From positions 85,822,414-85,886,413 of the forward strand of contig CM048839.1 in the NCBI GenBank assembly GCA_026545765.1: 64,000 nucleotides of DNA, read 5' to 3'. A program made the translations under genes and the position numbers. The stretch comes from Plantago major. Lineage: Eukaryota > Streptophyta > Magnoliopsida > Lamiales > Plantaginaceae. Shown one piece after another: positions 1-9,421 of the stretch. The notes below the pieces were generated by a model, which was given only the letters and a program-made list of their open reading frames with translations, was not told the DNA's origin and searched no databases. Each line of letters begins with the position of its first letter. The stretch's first letter is position 1.

Positions 1-1050
1 TGTTAAGAACAAAACATCTGCAACCAAACACCCTTAGATGTTTGATATTAGGGGGTCTACCAATAAAAAGCTCATAAGGAGTTTTGTCATGGTGTTTGTT
101 AATCAAACATCTATTTTGAGTGTAGCAGGCTGTGTTAACATCTTCAACCCATATTTCAGTGTCAGCAAGCATTGTTCTTGCTGCTTCTTTTAGGGTCCTA
201 TTCTTCCTTTCAGCAACACCATTTTGTTGTGGTGTCTTACGGAAGGTAATTAATGTTGTATACCTTTGCAGGTACAAAACTCTTTCAGATTTTTGTTTGA
301 GAAATACAACCCAAGTGAATCTTGTGTAATCATCAACAACAAACAGACCATATTTCTTTCTTGCATAGTTACAGAGGATTCAAAAAGATCCATATGTAAC
401 ATCGATCTGCAGTGGCCTTTCACTGGAGTGTCTAGTTTTAGACTTGAAAGATGTTTTGGATTGTTTTCCCATTTGGCAAGCTGAGCATATACCATCCTTT
501 CTATATGCCATTTTGGGTAAACCAACCACCAATTCTTTCTTGGCTAGCTTGTTCAGAGTTTTGAAATTCAAGTGACTCATTCTTTTATGCCATAGCCAAT
601 TTTCTTCAGTGTGGCCAGATTGACTTACCATGAGACATTCTTCAGTTGTGGCGGATGCCCAATCAGCAACATAAAGATTTCCTTTTCGCCTAGCAACCAA
701 GACTGTCTGCTTTGACTCATTGTCAATCACTTTGCATAGTTTTGGCTTGATCTTGACAGTGTACCCTTTGTATACTAATTGACTCATGCTTAGGAGATTA
801 TATTTCAATCCCTTTACATGTAGTACCTCAGAGATTGTAAGGGCTCCAAACTTCAGATTGCCAAATCCTATGGTTGAATTTTCATCTCCTCCAGCAAACC
901 TGATAATTGGTCCATCATTGCATTCTCTGTAGTTAATCAGATTTGCTTTGTCTCATGTCATGTGCTTCCCACATCCACTATCAAAATGCCACTTTGGATT
1001 AGTCCTTAGAGTGTTCTGCACAAAACAGGAAACATGAGATTAGGTTCTCA
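1..1050 (-). pseudogene. pol: Copia pol, N-terminal part (protease, GAG-pre-integrase, integrase)
   Basis: Minus-strand pol that runs off the window. A protease region ([13 protein letters not shown] type) is followed by the GAG-pre-integrase zinc-binding module ([10 protein letters not shown], then CSACQMGK) and the start of the integrase core (QIDVTYGSF, then the [14 protein letters not shown] region near 170-250). All parts align with the pol of SIRE-A (about 10.75-11.9 kb). The copy is broken and its RT and RNase H lie beyond the left edge. Confidence 0.85.
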
Positions 1051-1938
1051 TACCAACAATGGAACCATCTGGACTAAAGAATCTTCCAGTAGGAATCCAT
1101 TTTTGAATGAATTTCTTAGGAACTTTCTTTTGTCTAACAGGAACATAAGGAGAATTCTAGTTAAATGAATAGTATTATTGTTATTAAGAACTATTTTCTT
1201 CCTTGGTGTGTTCCTTGGTGCTTTCAGATACCTGTCATGTTTCTGAGTCTGCTTCTTAGAAAACTTAGGTTTCCTAGCCAGATTTCTTCTAGCCTTGGCA
1301 TTCATATTTTCAGTGGCTTGACTCATCTTCCACTTCTGATAATTGATGTGAGCAATTCTAGCCTTTAACCATCGTTCTTGCTCTTGTTTATACTCGCAAG
1401 CAAGTTGTTTCCCGATAACTTTATAACCAATACCATTCTGAGCACCTGGTGCTATCTGAGTTCTCATCTCAGAAGCTTTGCTAGTCTCTGGGTAGTCTAG
1501 TTTCTTTCCAGAAAATGAGACATGGGAGAATTTGCCAGCTCCTTTCTGAGAGACATAGCACTGTGGGTGATTATACTTTTCAGTGTTATGTTTCTTTTTA
1601 GAAATATTCCCAACATTTTTCTTTTGGACTTGTTTTTCCCACAAAGGTTTGGTCGCAACTGCCTTTCCTTTGTCAACAGTCTTAGCTTTCTAACCAATGC
1701 TATAGGTTGTTTGGGAACCATCTTGCTGAGCACTAACAAATGTTATTCTTTCATCACTCTCATTCAGAGTGGTAGATCTGTTTGTTTGTGCATCCAGCCC
1801 AAGTCCTCCCTTTTCTAAAGGATCTCTTAAATAGGATTGTACTTCAGTAAGAGTGTCACTAGCTTTGACATAAGATTGGAAAGATACTTCCTTCTTTTTG
1901 AGTTCCACATTTTCAGAAAGAAGACCTTCACATTTCTT
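1051..1938 (-). pseudogene. Gag-pol linker of SIRE-M
   Basis: Element sequence between the long gag frame and the protease. Its translations are rich in Lys, Gln and Glu. Large Sirevirus gag proteins carry such C-terminal extensions. This block is much longer here than in SIRE-A, where gag and protease lie close together. The stretch is broken and I assign it no catalytic role. Confidence 0.6.
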
Positions 1939-3543
1939 TTAAGGTTTGGCCAATGCTTCTTTATGTGACTTTTCTGTCTCAGATATCTGAGCTTTGAGAA
2001 ATGCAATTTCAGCATCCTTTTTCTGAGATATCTTGAGTAATTTTGAATTTTCCTTTTCAAGAGAATTCTTTTCTTCTTCAAATATTTCGGCTCTAGCTCG
2101 GACCATTAGAAATTCTCTTTCGTAGAGATAAAGTTCTCTTCTGAGATATTCCAGATCTTTGATTCCTTCCTCATCACTTTCATAAGTATAATAAGAACTA
2201 TGTGTTACCTCATCAGCCATTAGACAAGGTTCAATGTTGGAGATATCCGGAAAGATTTCTTCAGCCACTCCACACATTTCTTTCTTCTTTTGACCAAAGT
2301 CAATCACTTCATGAGAAACACCACACATCTCCGGAGAAGGCAGTGTGGAATCATCTGAGTCTTCATCCTCAGAATCAGACTCAATGTCTAGAGCATCCAG
2401 TTGGATTTGTATCTTCTTTCTTTCCTCAGTGAGCAGAGCTCTTTGACCTCTCTTGAAGTTTCTTCTATCTTTCTTATCACCTGTCTTTAGCTTGTTGAAG
2501 GCAGGGCAATCCTTTTTTAAATGACCAGGTTTCTGACAATAGAAACAGATATCGTTTCCGATTTTTGCTTCCTCAGTACTAGATGCTTTCTGAGCCGGCT
2601 TGTTCAGCGAGCTAGACAGTTGCATATTTTTGTACTGATTATAATTTGAGTCTAGATGCTTTTTCAGCTGCTCTTTGGCTTTTCTTCTCTCAATTTCCTG
2701 ACTGGCATATTTTCTCATTTGCTTTACAACAAGAGCATTCTCCTCAGTCACCTCCTTGCCTTCCTTCTTTTCAGAAGTTCCTTGAGCAACTAGAGCAATA
2801 TTCTGCAACTTTTCAGTTGTTAGTTCTCTTTGTGTTGTCTCATAGTCAACAGTGGCAAGGTGAGAGAAAAGTTCCACTGGAGTGATATCTGGCATCCCTT
2901 GGTTAAAGTAAAAAAACTTTGTATGCTCCCAGTTATGATTTAGACTTCTTACAATAGTCTTAATTTTTTCTGGTTGGGTATATCTATTACTTTCACCAAG
3001 TGCAGCCATGTCACTCATGAGTGTTGTAAACCGAAAATCTAGTTCTTCAAGAGTCTCTGTGGGACCTTGTTTAAAGTTTTGGAATTTGAGCATCAAAACA
3101 TCGAACTTATTCTCCTTTGTTTTCTCAGTGCCGGCACAGATTTCCTCAATCAGTTGCCAGGCCACTTTCGCCGTTTTTGCACCCCACAGTTTACACTGTA
3201 TGTGCTTTGGAGTAGAACGTATGATGATATTGCGAGCCTGACCATCCAGTCGATTTATCTTGGCATCTTTCGATGTCCAGAGCTCCCTGGGCTTTGGCTC
3301 GTAAATAACTTGACTGGTAGGTCTCCCACTGGTTGACGCATCTGTCTGTGAGGAGTCATCACTTGGTTCTCTGTCTCTACCATTAGAAACCTCCATGACC
3401 TGCTTGAGTTGTTGAATGACTATGGGGACATTCTTTATCACGTCGATCATTTCGTCACTGATGGATTCTAGGTGGAGCATCATGTTGTTCTTCCATTTCT
3501 CATAATTCTCTGGCTTGAGAATTGGGGCGTCACTTAAAGACAT
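1939..3543 (-). CDS. gag: Sirevirus-like gag (nucleocapsid precursor)
   Basis: A 534-codon frame starting [17 protein letters not shown] about 120 bp inside the LTR, the expected place for gag. Gag packages element RNA into virus-like particles. Residues about 1-260 match the gag domain of Copia elements. A CX2CX4HX4C zinc knuckle ([14 protein letters not shown]) lies near residue 340. An acidic Ser/Asp/Glu stretch follows, and the last 100 residues are heptad-like and rich in Glu/Lys (coiled coil). The N-terminal part is almost identical to the gag of SIRE-A, which supports the start chosen. It is a fossil copy; expression is not known. Confidence 0.85.
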   Translation of the reverse strand: MSLSDAPILKPENYEKWKNNMMLHLESISDEMIDVIKNVPIVIQQLKQVMEVSNGRDREPSDDSSQTDASTSGRPTSQVIYEPKPRELWTSKDAKINRLDGQARNIIIRSTPKHIQCKLWGAKTAKVAWQLIEEICAGTEKTKENKFDVLMLKFQNFKQGPTETLEELDFRFTTLMSDMAALGESNRYTQPEKIKTIVRSLNHNWEHTKFFYFNQGMPDITPVELFSHLATVDYETTQRELTTEKLQNIALVAQGTSEKKEGKEVTEENALVVKQMRKYASQEIERRKAKEQLKKHLDSNYNQYKNMQLSSSLNKPAQKASSTEEAKIGNDICFYCQKPGHLKKDCPAFNKLKTGDKKDRRNFKRGQRALLTEERKKIQIQLDALDIESDSEDEDSDDSTLPSPEMCGVSHEVIDFGQKKKEMCGVAEEIFPDISNIEPCLMADEVTHSSYYTYESDEEGIKDLEYLRRELYLYEREFLMVRARAEIFEEEKNSLEKENSKLLKISQKKDAEIAFLKAQISETEKSHKEALAKP

Positions 3544-3647
3544 CCTGCAACAAACAGACTAAACAAACAAATCAAGTGTAGGTGAAAAGTAGTTAGTGGG
3601 CACTTATCTGGGATCTAGGCTCAGTGCAGAAGGCTTGGGAACCTCCC

Positions 3648-3659
3648 GCTCTGATACCA
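3648..3659 (-). promoter_or_regulatory. Primer-binding site, initiator tRNA-Met type
   Basis: On the minus strand this reads TGGTATCAGAGC, complementary to the 3' end of plant initiator tRNA-Met. It starts two bases after the LTR end. This is the usual Copia primer site and fixes the orientation of the element. Confidence 0.9.
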
Positions 3660-3661
3660 CT

Positions 3662-5154
3662 TGTTGGTCCAGATAACGGCAAAGTAAAAGACTAGAGGGG
3701 GGGGGGGGTAAATAGTCTTTTTCAAACTTTTGTCGATAAACAAAATTTCTCAGATTTCTGTGAAGATATCTGATACTTATTTTCAGAGAGCGGAAGAATT
3801 TTTGTGATAAGTGCACGTGCTCACTAAGATATATGTAAATATTTAGCAAAGTAAATAAAGCAAGTAATAAATTGCAGAAAGTAAATAACACAAGTCTTTA
3901 TACTGGTATCTGAACGTGGCGTAATCCTTCAACTAATCCACTTTGGCCTTTCTTAGACTTAGAATCCTTTACTTAGAAACCTTTTGAGCTATTCCTTAGT
4001 TTCCCAAACTAAGTACTTCCTATGCTCAGTAACCTTGGAGTTATTCCTTAGTTTCCAAAACTAAGTACTTCCTGTACTCCACGCCGATTAAGGTGTTGGT
4101 TAAGGTAGTTTGTCAGGTGAGCTTCTTTAATAACTTATTCAGTTATGCAGATAGCTCTATGAATCAAGTATACTTAATACACTTTTCAATGTATGGTATC
4201 TTGTTCTTTACTGACCCAAGTCTATGATAAGTGTTCAAGAGAATGAATCTTAGATATGAAATCTTAATTCAACTCCTTCACATATAACAATGCTTGTTAA
4301 GGATCAGGACACTTAGAACTTTTGTGCTACTTAGGATCAAGAGCTTTGGTCGCAACAGAAAGCTTGAAGATAAGTATTATGCTTGAGAGTTTGAAAGATA
4401 GTGTTTAGTGTTCTTGGTGTAAGTTCTGTGTGTGTTCTCAAGCATTCTAATTGTTGATATTTATAGATGAATTTGAGTGCCGTTTGAATAGTATCCATTA
4501 GGCTTAAATCAAATTCAAACTATTGATATCTGAGTATAGTACTGTTGCACGTTTGTCTTCTTCTTCAGAGACTACCATTTTTGTTCAGACATTTCTGTCC
4601 GCGCATTTAATGCACTGTGCTATACTTTGTCCTGTAGTGCCAACGGAACTATGCATGCTTTCTGAAGCTTTGCACGTCCTTTTCCATAGACTATCACAAC
4701 TCCAGATACCACTTGTTAAAAATATATTGTTTCCCGAAAACATAATCTTTATCCAAGGTATCTGATTGTAGATATCTGTAGGCACTTTTCCTCGTTTTCA
4801 GAAACCTTGCATTCTCATATATCTTTTGCAACACTGTTTATTGAAAAACACTTGTTTCTTCGAGATATCTGGACATAGGTATCTGATAACCTTTGTCTTC
4901 AGCAAACTTGAGCAGTCTTCAAATCTTCAAATCCGTTGAACTTCTCCTGGTGGATGCCTTCTTCTTGGTCTTCTTTAGAGAAATAAAAAAATTACATTCA
5001 GAGACCTAACATCCTATACAAGATTTGCTAGACTATCATACTTAGTGAGTTTCCTCTTTTACAGTGTTCAAGTGAACCAAGAGTACTAACCACCTTTCTG
5101 AGCTAAGATAAGTCATTAGGTTGCTAATCAAAATCTAAACAGATATTCCTAACA
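3662..5154 (-). repeat. 5' LTR of SIRE-M
   Basis: A 1493-bp LTR that begins, on the minus strand, TGTTAGGAATATCTG and ends GGACCAACA. It is homologous along its length to the LTRs at 7715, 21027 and 55587. A TATAAATA box lies at 4458-4465 (minus). Two stem-loops of the CTTAGTTT/AAACTAAG type lie at 3995-4013 and 4047-4065. A G/C homopolymer hairpin lies near the end that faces gag (3686-3721). Confidence 0.93.
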
Positions 5155-6970
5155 ACTACCACCTCACAGGCCTTGTGATCACAGGATTACATTGAAGCAG
5201 GGAACAGATTCATTTAAACAAAGGCCATACAAGTACTCATTTATGCAGAGGAAAGAAATTGAGAAAATAGTAAATGAGTTACTTGAGAATGGATTTATTC
5301 AAAACAGTCAAAGTCCCTATAGCAGTCCTGTTTTAATGGTGAAGAAGAAGGATGGATCCTGGAGAATGTGTGTAGAATATAGGAAGTTAAATGCACTTAC
5401 TATTAAAGATAGTTATCCTATTCCTTTAATAAATGATTTGTTGGATGAGCTGGACAAGCTAGAGTTTTCTCTAAACTAGATTTGAGATCTGGCTATCATC
5501 AGATAAGAGTGCATGTTGATGACATTGAAAAAACTGCATTTGTGACTAACACAGGCCTTTATGAGTTTAAGGTCATGCCATTTGGGCTTACTAATGCCCC
5601 AGCTACCTTTCAAGCTCTCATGAATGAAGTTTTCAGGGTGTATTTGAGACAATTTGTATTGGTCTTTTTTGATGACATATTAGTTTACAGTGCTAATATG
5701 GAGGAGCATGTGCAGCATTTGAAGATAGTGTTGGCATTAGTGAGAAAACACACTTTATTTGCTAAGAGGAGTAAGTGTGTATTTGGTAGAAATTCAGTTG
5801 AATACTTGGGGCACATTATTAGCAATGGTCAGGTATCTGCAGATCCAAAGAAGTTGCAGGCTATTGCTGAATGGCCTATACCTAAGACTTTGAAAGCTCT
5901 TAGAGGTTTTCTGGGATTGACAAGCTATTTCAGGAAATTTCATTCTCAATATGGTGTGAAGGCTAAAGTTCTACATGGTCTCACTAAAAAGGGTATGTTT
6001 AGGTGGTCAGATGAAGCTACTCTATGCTTTGAAGCCCTTAAATTAGCCATGTGCACTCCTCCAGTATTACAGTTGCCTGATTTCACTAAAGAATTCATTG
6101 TGGAGACTGATGCTTGCTATGAGGGTATAGGAGCTGTGTTATTACAGTATGAGCATCCACTGGCATACATGAGTAAGGCCTTAAGTAACAGGAATCTGGG
6201 GCTCTTAGTGTATGAAAAAGAATTTTTAGCCATCATCTCTGCAGTTGAAAAATGGAGAAATTACTTGCTACATGGCCAGTTTGTGATCAGGATTGATCAA
6301 AGAAGTTTGAAGTATTTGATGGATCAGAAAATCTCAACTCCCATACAACAAAAGTATATGACTAAGCTTTTGGGGTATAGCTACAGGATTGAGTATAAAG
6401 TGGGAGCAAGTAATATGGTGGCAGATGTTCTATCTAGAAGAGAGAATAGTGACACCACTGGTTCTATCATGGCCTTATCAATCATCCAACCTCAGTGGAT
6501 ATCTGAATTGCAAGCTAGCTATGTTGGAGATGAAGTAGCAGATGTAGTGTTGATTGATGAAGCTTTTAGTCCCTATAATATGTGTCTGTACTCTGTAGAT
6601 CAGGAGGTCTTGAGATACAAGGGCAAGATATATGTGGGAACTGGTTCTGAACTGAGAAGGGAGGTGATATTAAACATGCATTCCAGTGTTGTGGGAGGTC
6701 ACTCTGGTGTAACTGCAACATATCACAGGTTACTGGCCATTTTTTGTTGGCCTGGCATGAAGCAAAGAATTTCTGAGATTTTTGGTTCATGTGATGTTTG
6801 TTAGTTGAATAAGCATGTGAATGTGTCTATACCAGGATTGTTGGTGCCTATACCTAGTCCTGAGGGAGCATGGCAACATTTGACCATAGATTTCATTGAG
6901 AAGTTGCCTAAATCAGATAGTAAAGACACAATATGGGTAATTGTTGACAGATTCACTAAGTATGCTCACT
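5155..6970 (+). mobile_element. pol: Ty3/Gypsy pol fragment (RT, RNase H, start of integrase)
   Basis: A fossil Gypsy fragment with no LTRs in view. It shows the pre-RT motif, then RT (PYSSPVLMVKKKDGSWR; RSGYHQIRV; MPFGLTNAPATFQ; catalytic FVLVFFDDILVYS near 5660-5690), RNase H (IVETDACYEGIGAVL near 6090) and the integrase zinc finger (GGHSGVTATYHRL ... CDVC near 6690-6800), with the start of the integrase core to about 6970. The motif set is that of plant Gypsy elements, perhaps a chromovirus, but no chromodomain is visible. SIRE-M interrupts it on the left, and on the right it is joined to a Sirevirus tail. It is broken at about two places and is older than SIRE-M. Confidence 0.9.
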
Positions 6971-7714
6971 TTATGGAAAGCCAGATGATGTGCACAGAAT
7001 TTCCAACCTTGCTGGAACAGGCACAAGAGCAAGACTTGATGTGGAACCCTATGAGTCCTTCTACTTAACTGAAGATCAATACAAGGGTGACATCATATAT
7101 CTGAAGATCATTTATGAATACTTCAAGCTATCAGATATCAGAATCGAGCATGCCTGGAAGTGGGGAAAGTATCTGTGGGTCAAGCATTTTGTCAAGAGAA
7201 ATCCCACCAAACCTACAAGGAAGTCTGTGGATTTGCCAGAGACACATAGATGATTATCAGAACTCTTCTCTATGACTACTCTGATGACATAAAAAGTTTT
7301 GGTGATAGGAAATTTGCAGACTGATCCATGGAACTGTTTTGAAGACTTGAAGAATTTTTTTTTGAAGACTTGTCATTTAGAATGTTCACTTGGAGCTTGG
7401 TAACTCCTATTGTTCTATTTGACTAAGTAGTTTTCTGTGATTTTGCTGATTGTTCTTATCTGTTAAATCTTGAAAAATTTATCTGTAAGCTTTCTCTGTA
7501 TCATATCTGATGAGCTTACTCTCAGATATCATTCTTATATAAAAGATAACTTGTCAGCAAAGATCACACCTTATGATTTGGTTGATGTTTACTTTCTGCA
7601 CTTAATTATATGAATTGAAAAATCATAAGAAATGATTAAGTAGTGGATTGTTTCCTCATCCAGATTTGTAATAGGTCAGATAGTCATCGTTGACTGATCA
7701 AAATGGGGGAAATT
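6971..7714 (+). mobile_element. Sirevirus ORF3 tail, 3' untranslated region and polypurine tract
   Basis: Nearly identical to 20187-21026 of SIRE-A. It holds the last part of ORF3 (EPYESFYLTEDQYKGDI; EHAWKWGKYLWVKHF) followed by 3' untranslated sequence and a polypurine tract (AAAATGGGGGAAA, about 7700-7712) directly before the LTR at 7715. It is what remains of another Sirevirus body, upstream of the shared LTR. The join to Gypsy pol falls in a short shared string, TTATGG (6971-6976). Confidence 0.85.
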
Positions 7715-8435
7715 TGTTAGGAATATCTGTTTAGATTTTGATCAGCAACCTAATGACTTATCTTAGCTCAGAAAGGTGAATAGTACTCTTTGTTCACTTG
7801 AACACTGTAAAAGAGGAAACTCACTAAGTATGATAGTCTAGCAAATCTTGTATAGGATGTTAGGTCTCGAAATGTAATTTTTATTTTCTGAAGAAGACCA
7901 AGAAGAAGGCATCCAGCAGGAAAAGTTCAACGGAGTTGAAGATTTGAGGACTGCACAAGATTGCTGAAGACAAGGGTTTTTCAGATACCTGTGTCCAGAT
8001 ATCTTTGAGAAACAAGTGTTTTGAAACACACGAGTTGCAAAAGATATCTGAGAATAAAAGGTTTCCGAGACGAGGAAAGTGCCCACAGATATCTACACTC
8101 AGATACCTTGGACATAAAATATGCTTCTGAAAAAGAAACATATTATAACAAGTTGTTTAAACAAGTGGTATCTGGAGCTATGATGATCTCTGGAAAAGAA
8201 CATGCAAAGTTTCAGAAAGCTCTGATTGTATAAAGATCTCTGATACCATGCATAGTTCCGTTGGCACTACAGGATAAAATATAGTACAGTGCATTAAATG
8301 CACGTATGTAAATGTCGAACAAAAGCGGTAGCTTCGAAGAAGAAGACAAACACCTTTCTGATTATATTCAGATATCAATAGTTTGAATTTTATTTAAGCC
8401 TAATGGATACTATTCAAACGGCACTCAAATTCATC

Positions 8436-8443
8436 TATAAATA
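8436..8443 (+). promoter_or_regulatory. TATA box of the Sirevirus LTR
   Basis: TATAAATA inside the LTR, conserved at 21749-21756, 56164-56171 and, on the minus strand, 4458-4465. By plant spacing, transcription would start about 25-35 bp downstream. That places the stem-loops and the C-tract hairpin in the RNA leader. Confidence 0.7.
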
Positions 8444-9246
8444 TCAACACTTAGACTGCTTGAGAATACACACAGAACTTAGACCTCAGAACACATTGAA
8501 TACTCACACAAGCGCTCTCAAGCTAACTACTTACCTTCAAGCTTTCTGTTGCGACCAAAGCTCTTGAGTCTAAGTAGCACAAAAGTTCTAAGTGTCCTGA
8601 TCCTTAACGAGCATTGTTATCTGTGAAAGAGTTGAACTAAGATTTCATATCTAAGTTTCATTCTCTTGAACACTTACCATAGACTTGGGTCAGTAGAGAA
8701 CAAGATACCATACATTGCAAAGTGTATTAAGTATACTTGATTCACAGAGCTATCAATAATCGAACAAGTTATTAAAGAAGCTCACCTGACAAACAAACCT
8801 AAAACCAACACCATATACGGCGTGGAGTACAGGAAGTACTTAGTTTGAGAAACTAAGGAATAACTCCAAGGTTGTTGAGCACAGGAAGTACTTCGCTATG
8901 AAAGCCGGGGAATAACTCAGGCGAAACACTTGGTTGGGAACCTAGTGCTTTTAGGAATCTAAGAAAAGATATCTGTAAGGTTACCTCATTTATCTTAGTG
9001 GATTCTAGGTCTGAGAAAGACCGAAGTGGATTAGTTGAAGGATTACACCACCTTCAGATACCACTATAAAAAGACGTGTGTTATTTACTTTCTGCAGTTT
9101 ATTACTTGTTTTACTTATATTGCAAAGTACTTACCCTTATCTTGCTGAACACGTGCACTTATCTCAGAAGTCTTCCGCTCTCTGAAATTAAGTATCAGAT
9201 ATCTTTACAGATATCTGAGAAACTGTGCTTATCGACAAAAGTTTTT

Positions 9247-9279
9247 AAAAGACTATTCACCCCCCCCCCCTAGTCTTTT
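9247..9279 (+). other. Hairpin with a C-homopolymer loop near the LTR end
   Basis: A 9-bp perfect stem AAAAGACTA / TAGTCTTTT encloses a loop made of TTCA and a run of C. The same stem and loop occur at 22616-22651, 57065-57100 and, on the minus strand, 3686-3721, with C runs of slightly different length. It lies about 25 bp from the LTR end, just upstream of the primer site. Confidence 0.75.
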
Positions 9280-9305
9280 ACTTTGCCGTTATCTGGACCA
9301 ACAAG

Positions 9306-9317
9306 TGGTATCAGAGC
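9306..9317 (+). promoter_or_regulatory. Primer-binding site of SIRE-A, initiator tRNA-Met type
   Basis: TGGTATCAGAGC two bases after the LTR end, complementary to the 3' end of plant initiator tRNA-Met, as usual for Copia elements. Confidence 0.92.
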
Positions 9318-9421
9318 AGGAGGTTCCCAAGCCTTCTGCACTGAACCTAGATCCTAGATAAGTGCCCACTAACTGCTTTTCACCTACACTTGATTCGTTT
9401 GTTTAGTGTGTTTGCTGCAGG

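Larger units (their letters stand above)
1..5154 (-). mobile_element. Sirevirus-like Copia retrotransposon, partial (SIRE-M)
   Basis: This is a fossil LTR element read on the minus strand and cut by the left edge of the window. In element order it shows a 5' LTR (3662-5154), a primer-binding site complementary to initiator tRNA-Met, gag with a zinc knuckle, a long coiled-coil-rich linker, and the start of pol (protease and integrase). It closely matches SIRE-A at 7715-22675 in the opposite orientation, but its gag-pol linker is longer. Its LTR end abuts a Gypsy pol fragment at 5155, so it most likely inserted into that element. The predicted target duplication is the flank ACTAC; the partner lies outside the window. 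The copy is broken in a few places and looks fairly young. Confidence 0.9.
7715..9303 (+). repeat. LTR shared by SIRE-A (5') and the upstream Sirevirus tail (3')
   Basis: 1589 bp, starting TGTTAGGAATATCTG and ending GGACCAACA. A polypurine tract lies directly upstream and a primer site directly downstream, so it can be read as a 3' LTR of the left body and a 5' LTR of SIRE-A. It contains TATAAATA (8436-8443), a CTTAGTTT-type stem-loop at 8839-8857 and the C-tract hairpin at 9247-9279. Confidence 0.93.

Noticed and set aside
7838-8141. Minus-strand frames of 80-86 codons in Sirevirus LTRs
   Set aside because: Recur at 21150-21453 only because the LTRs are homologous; no protein family resemblance.
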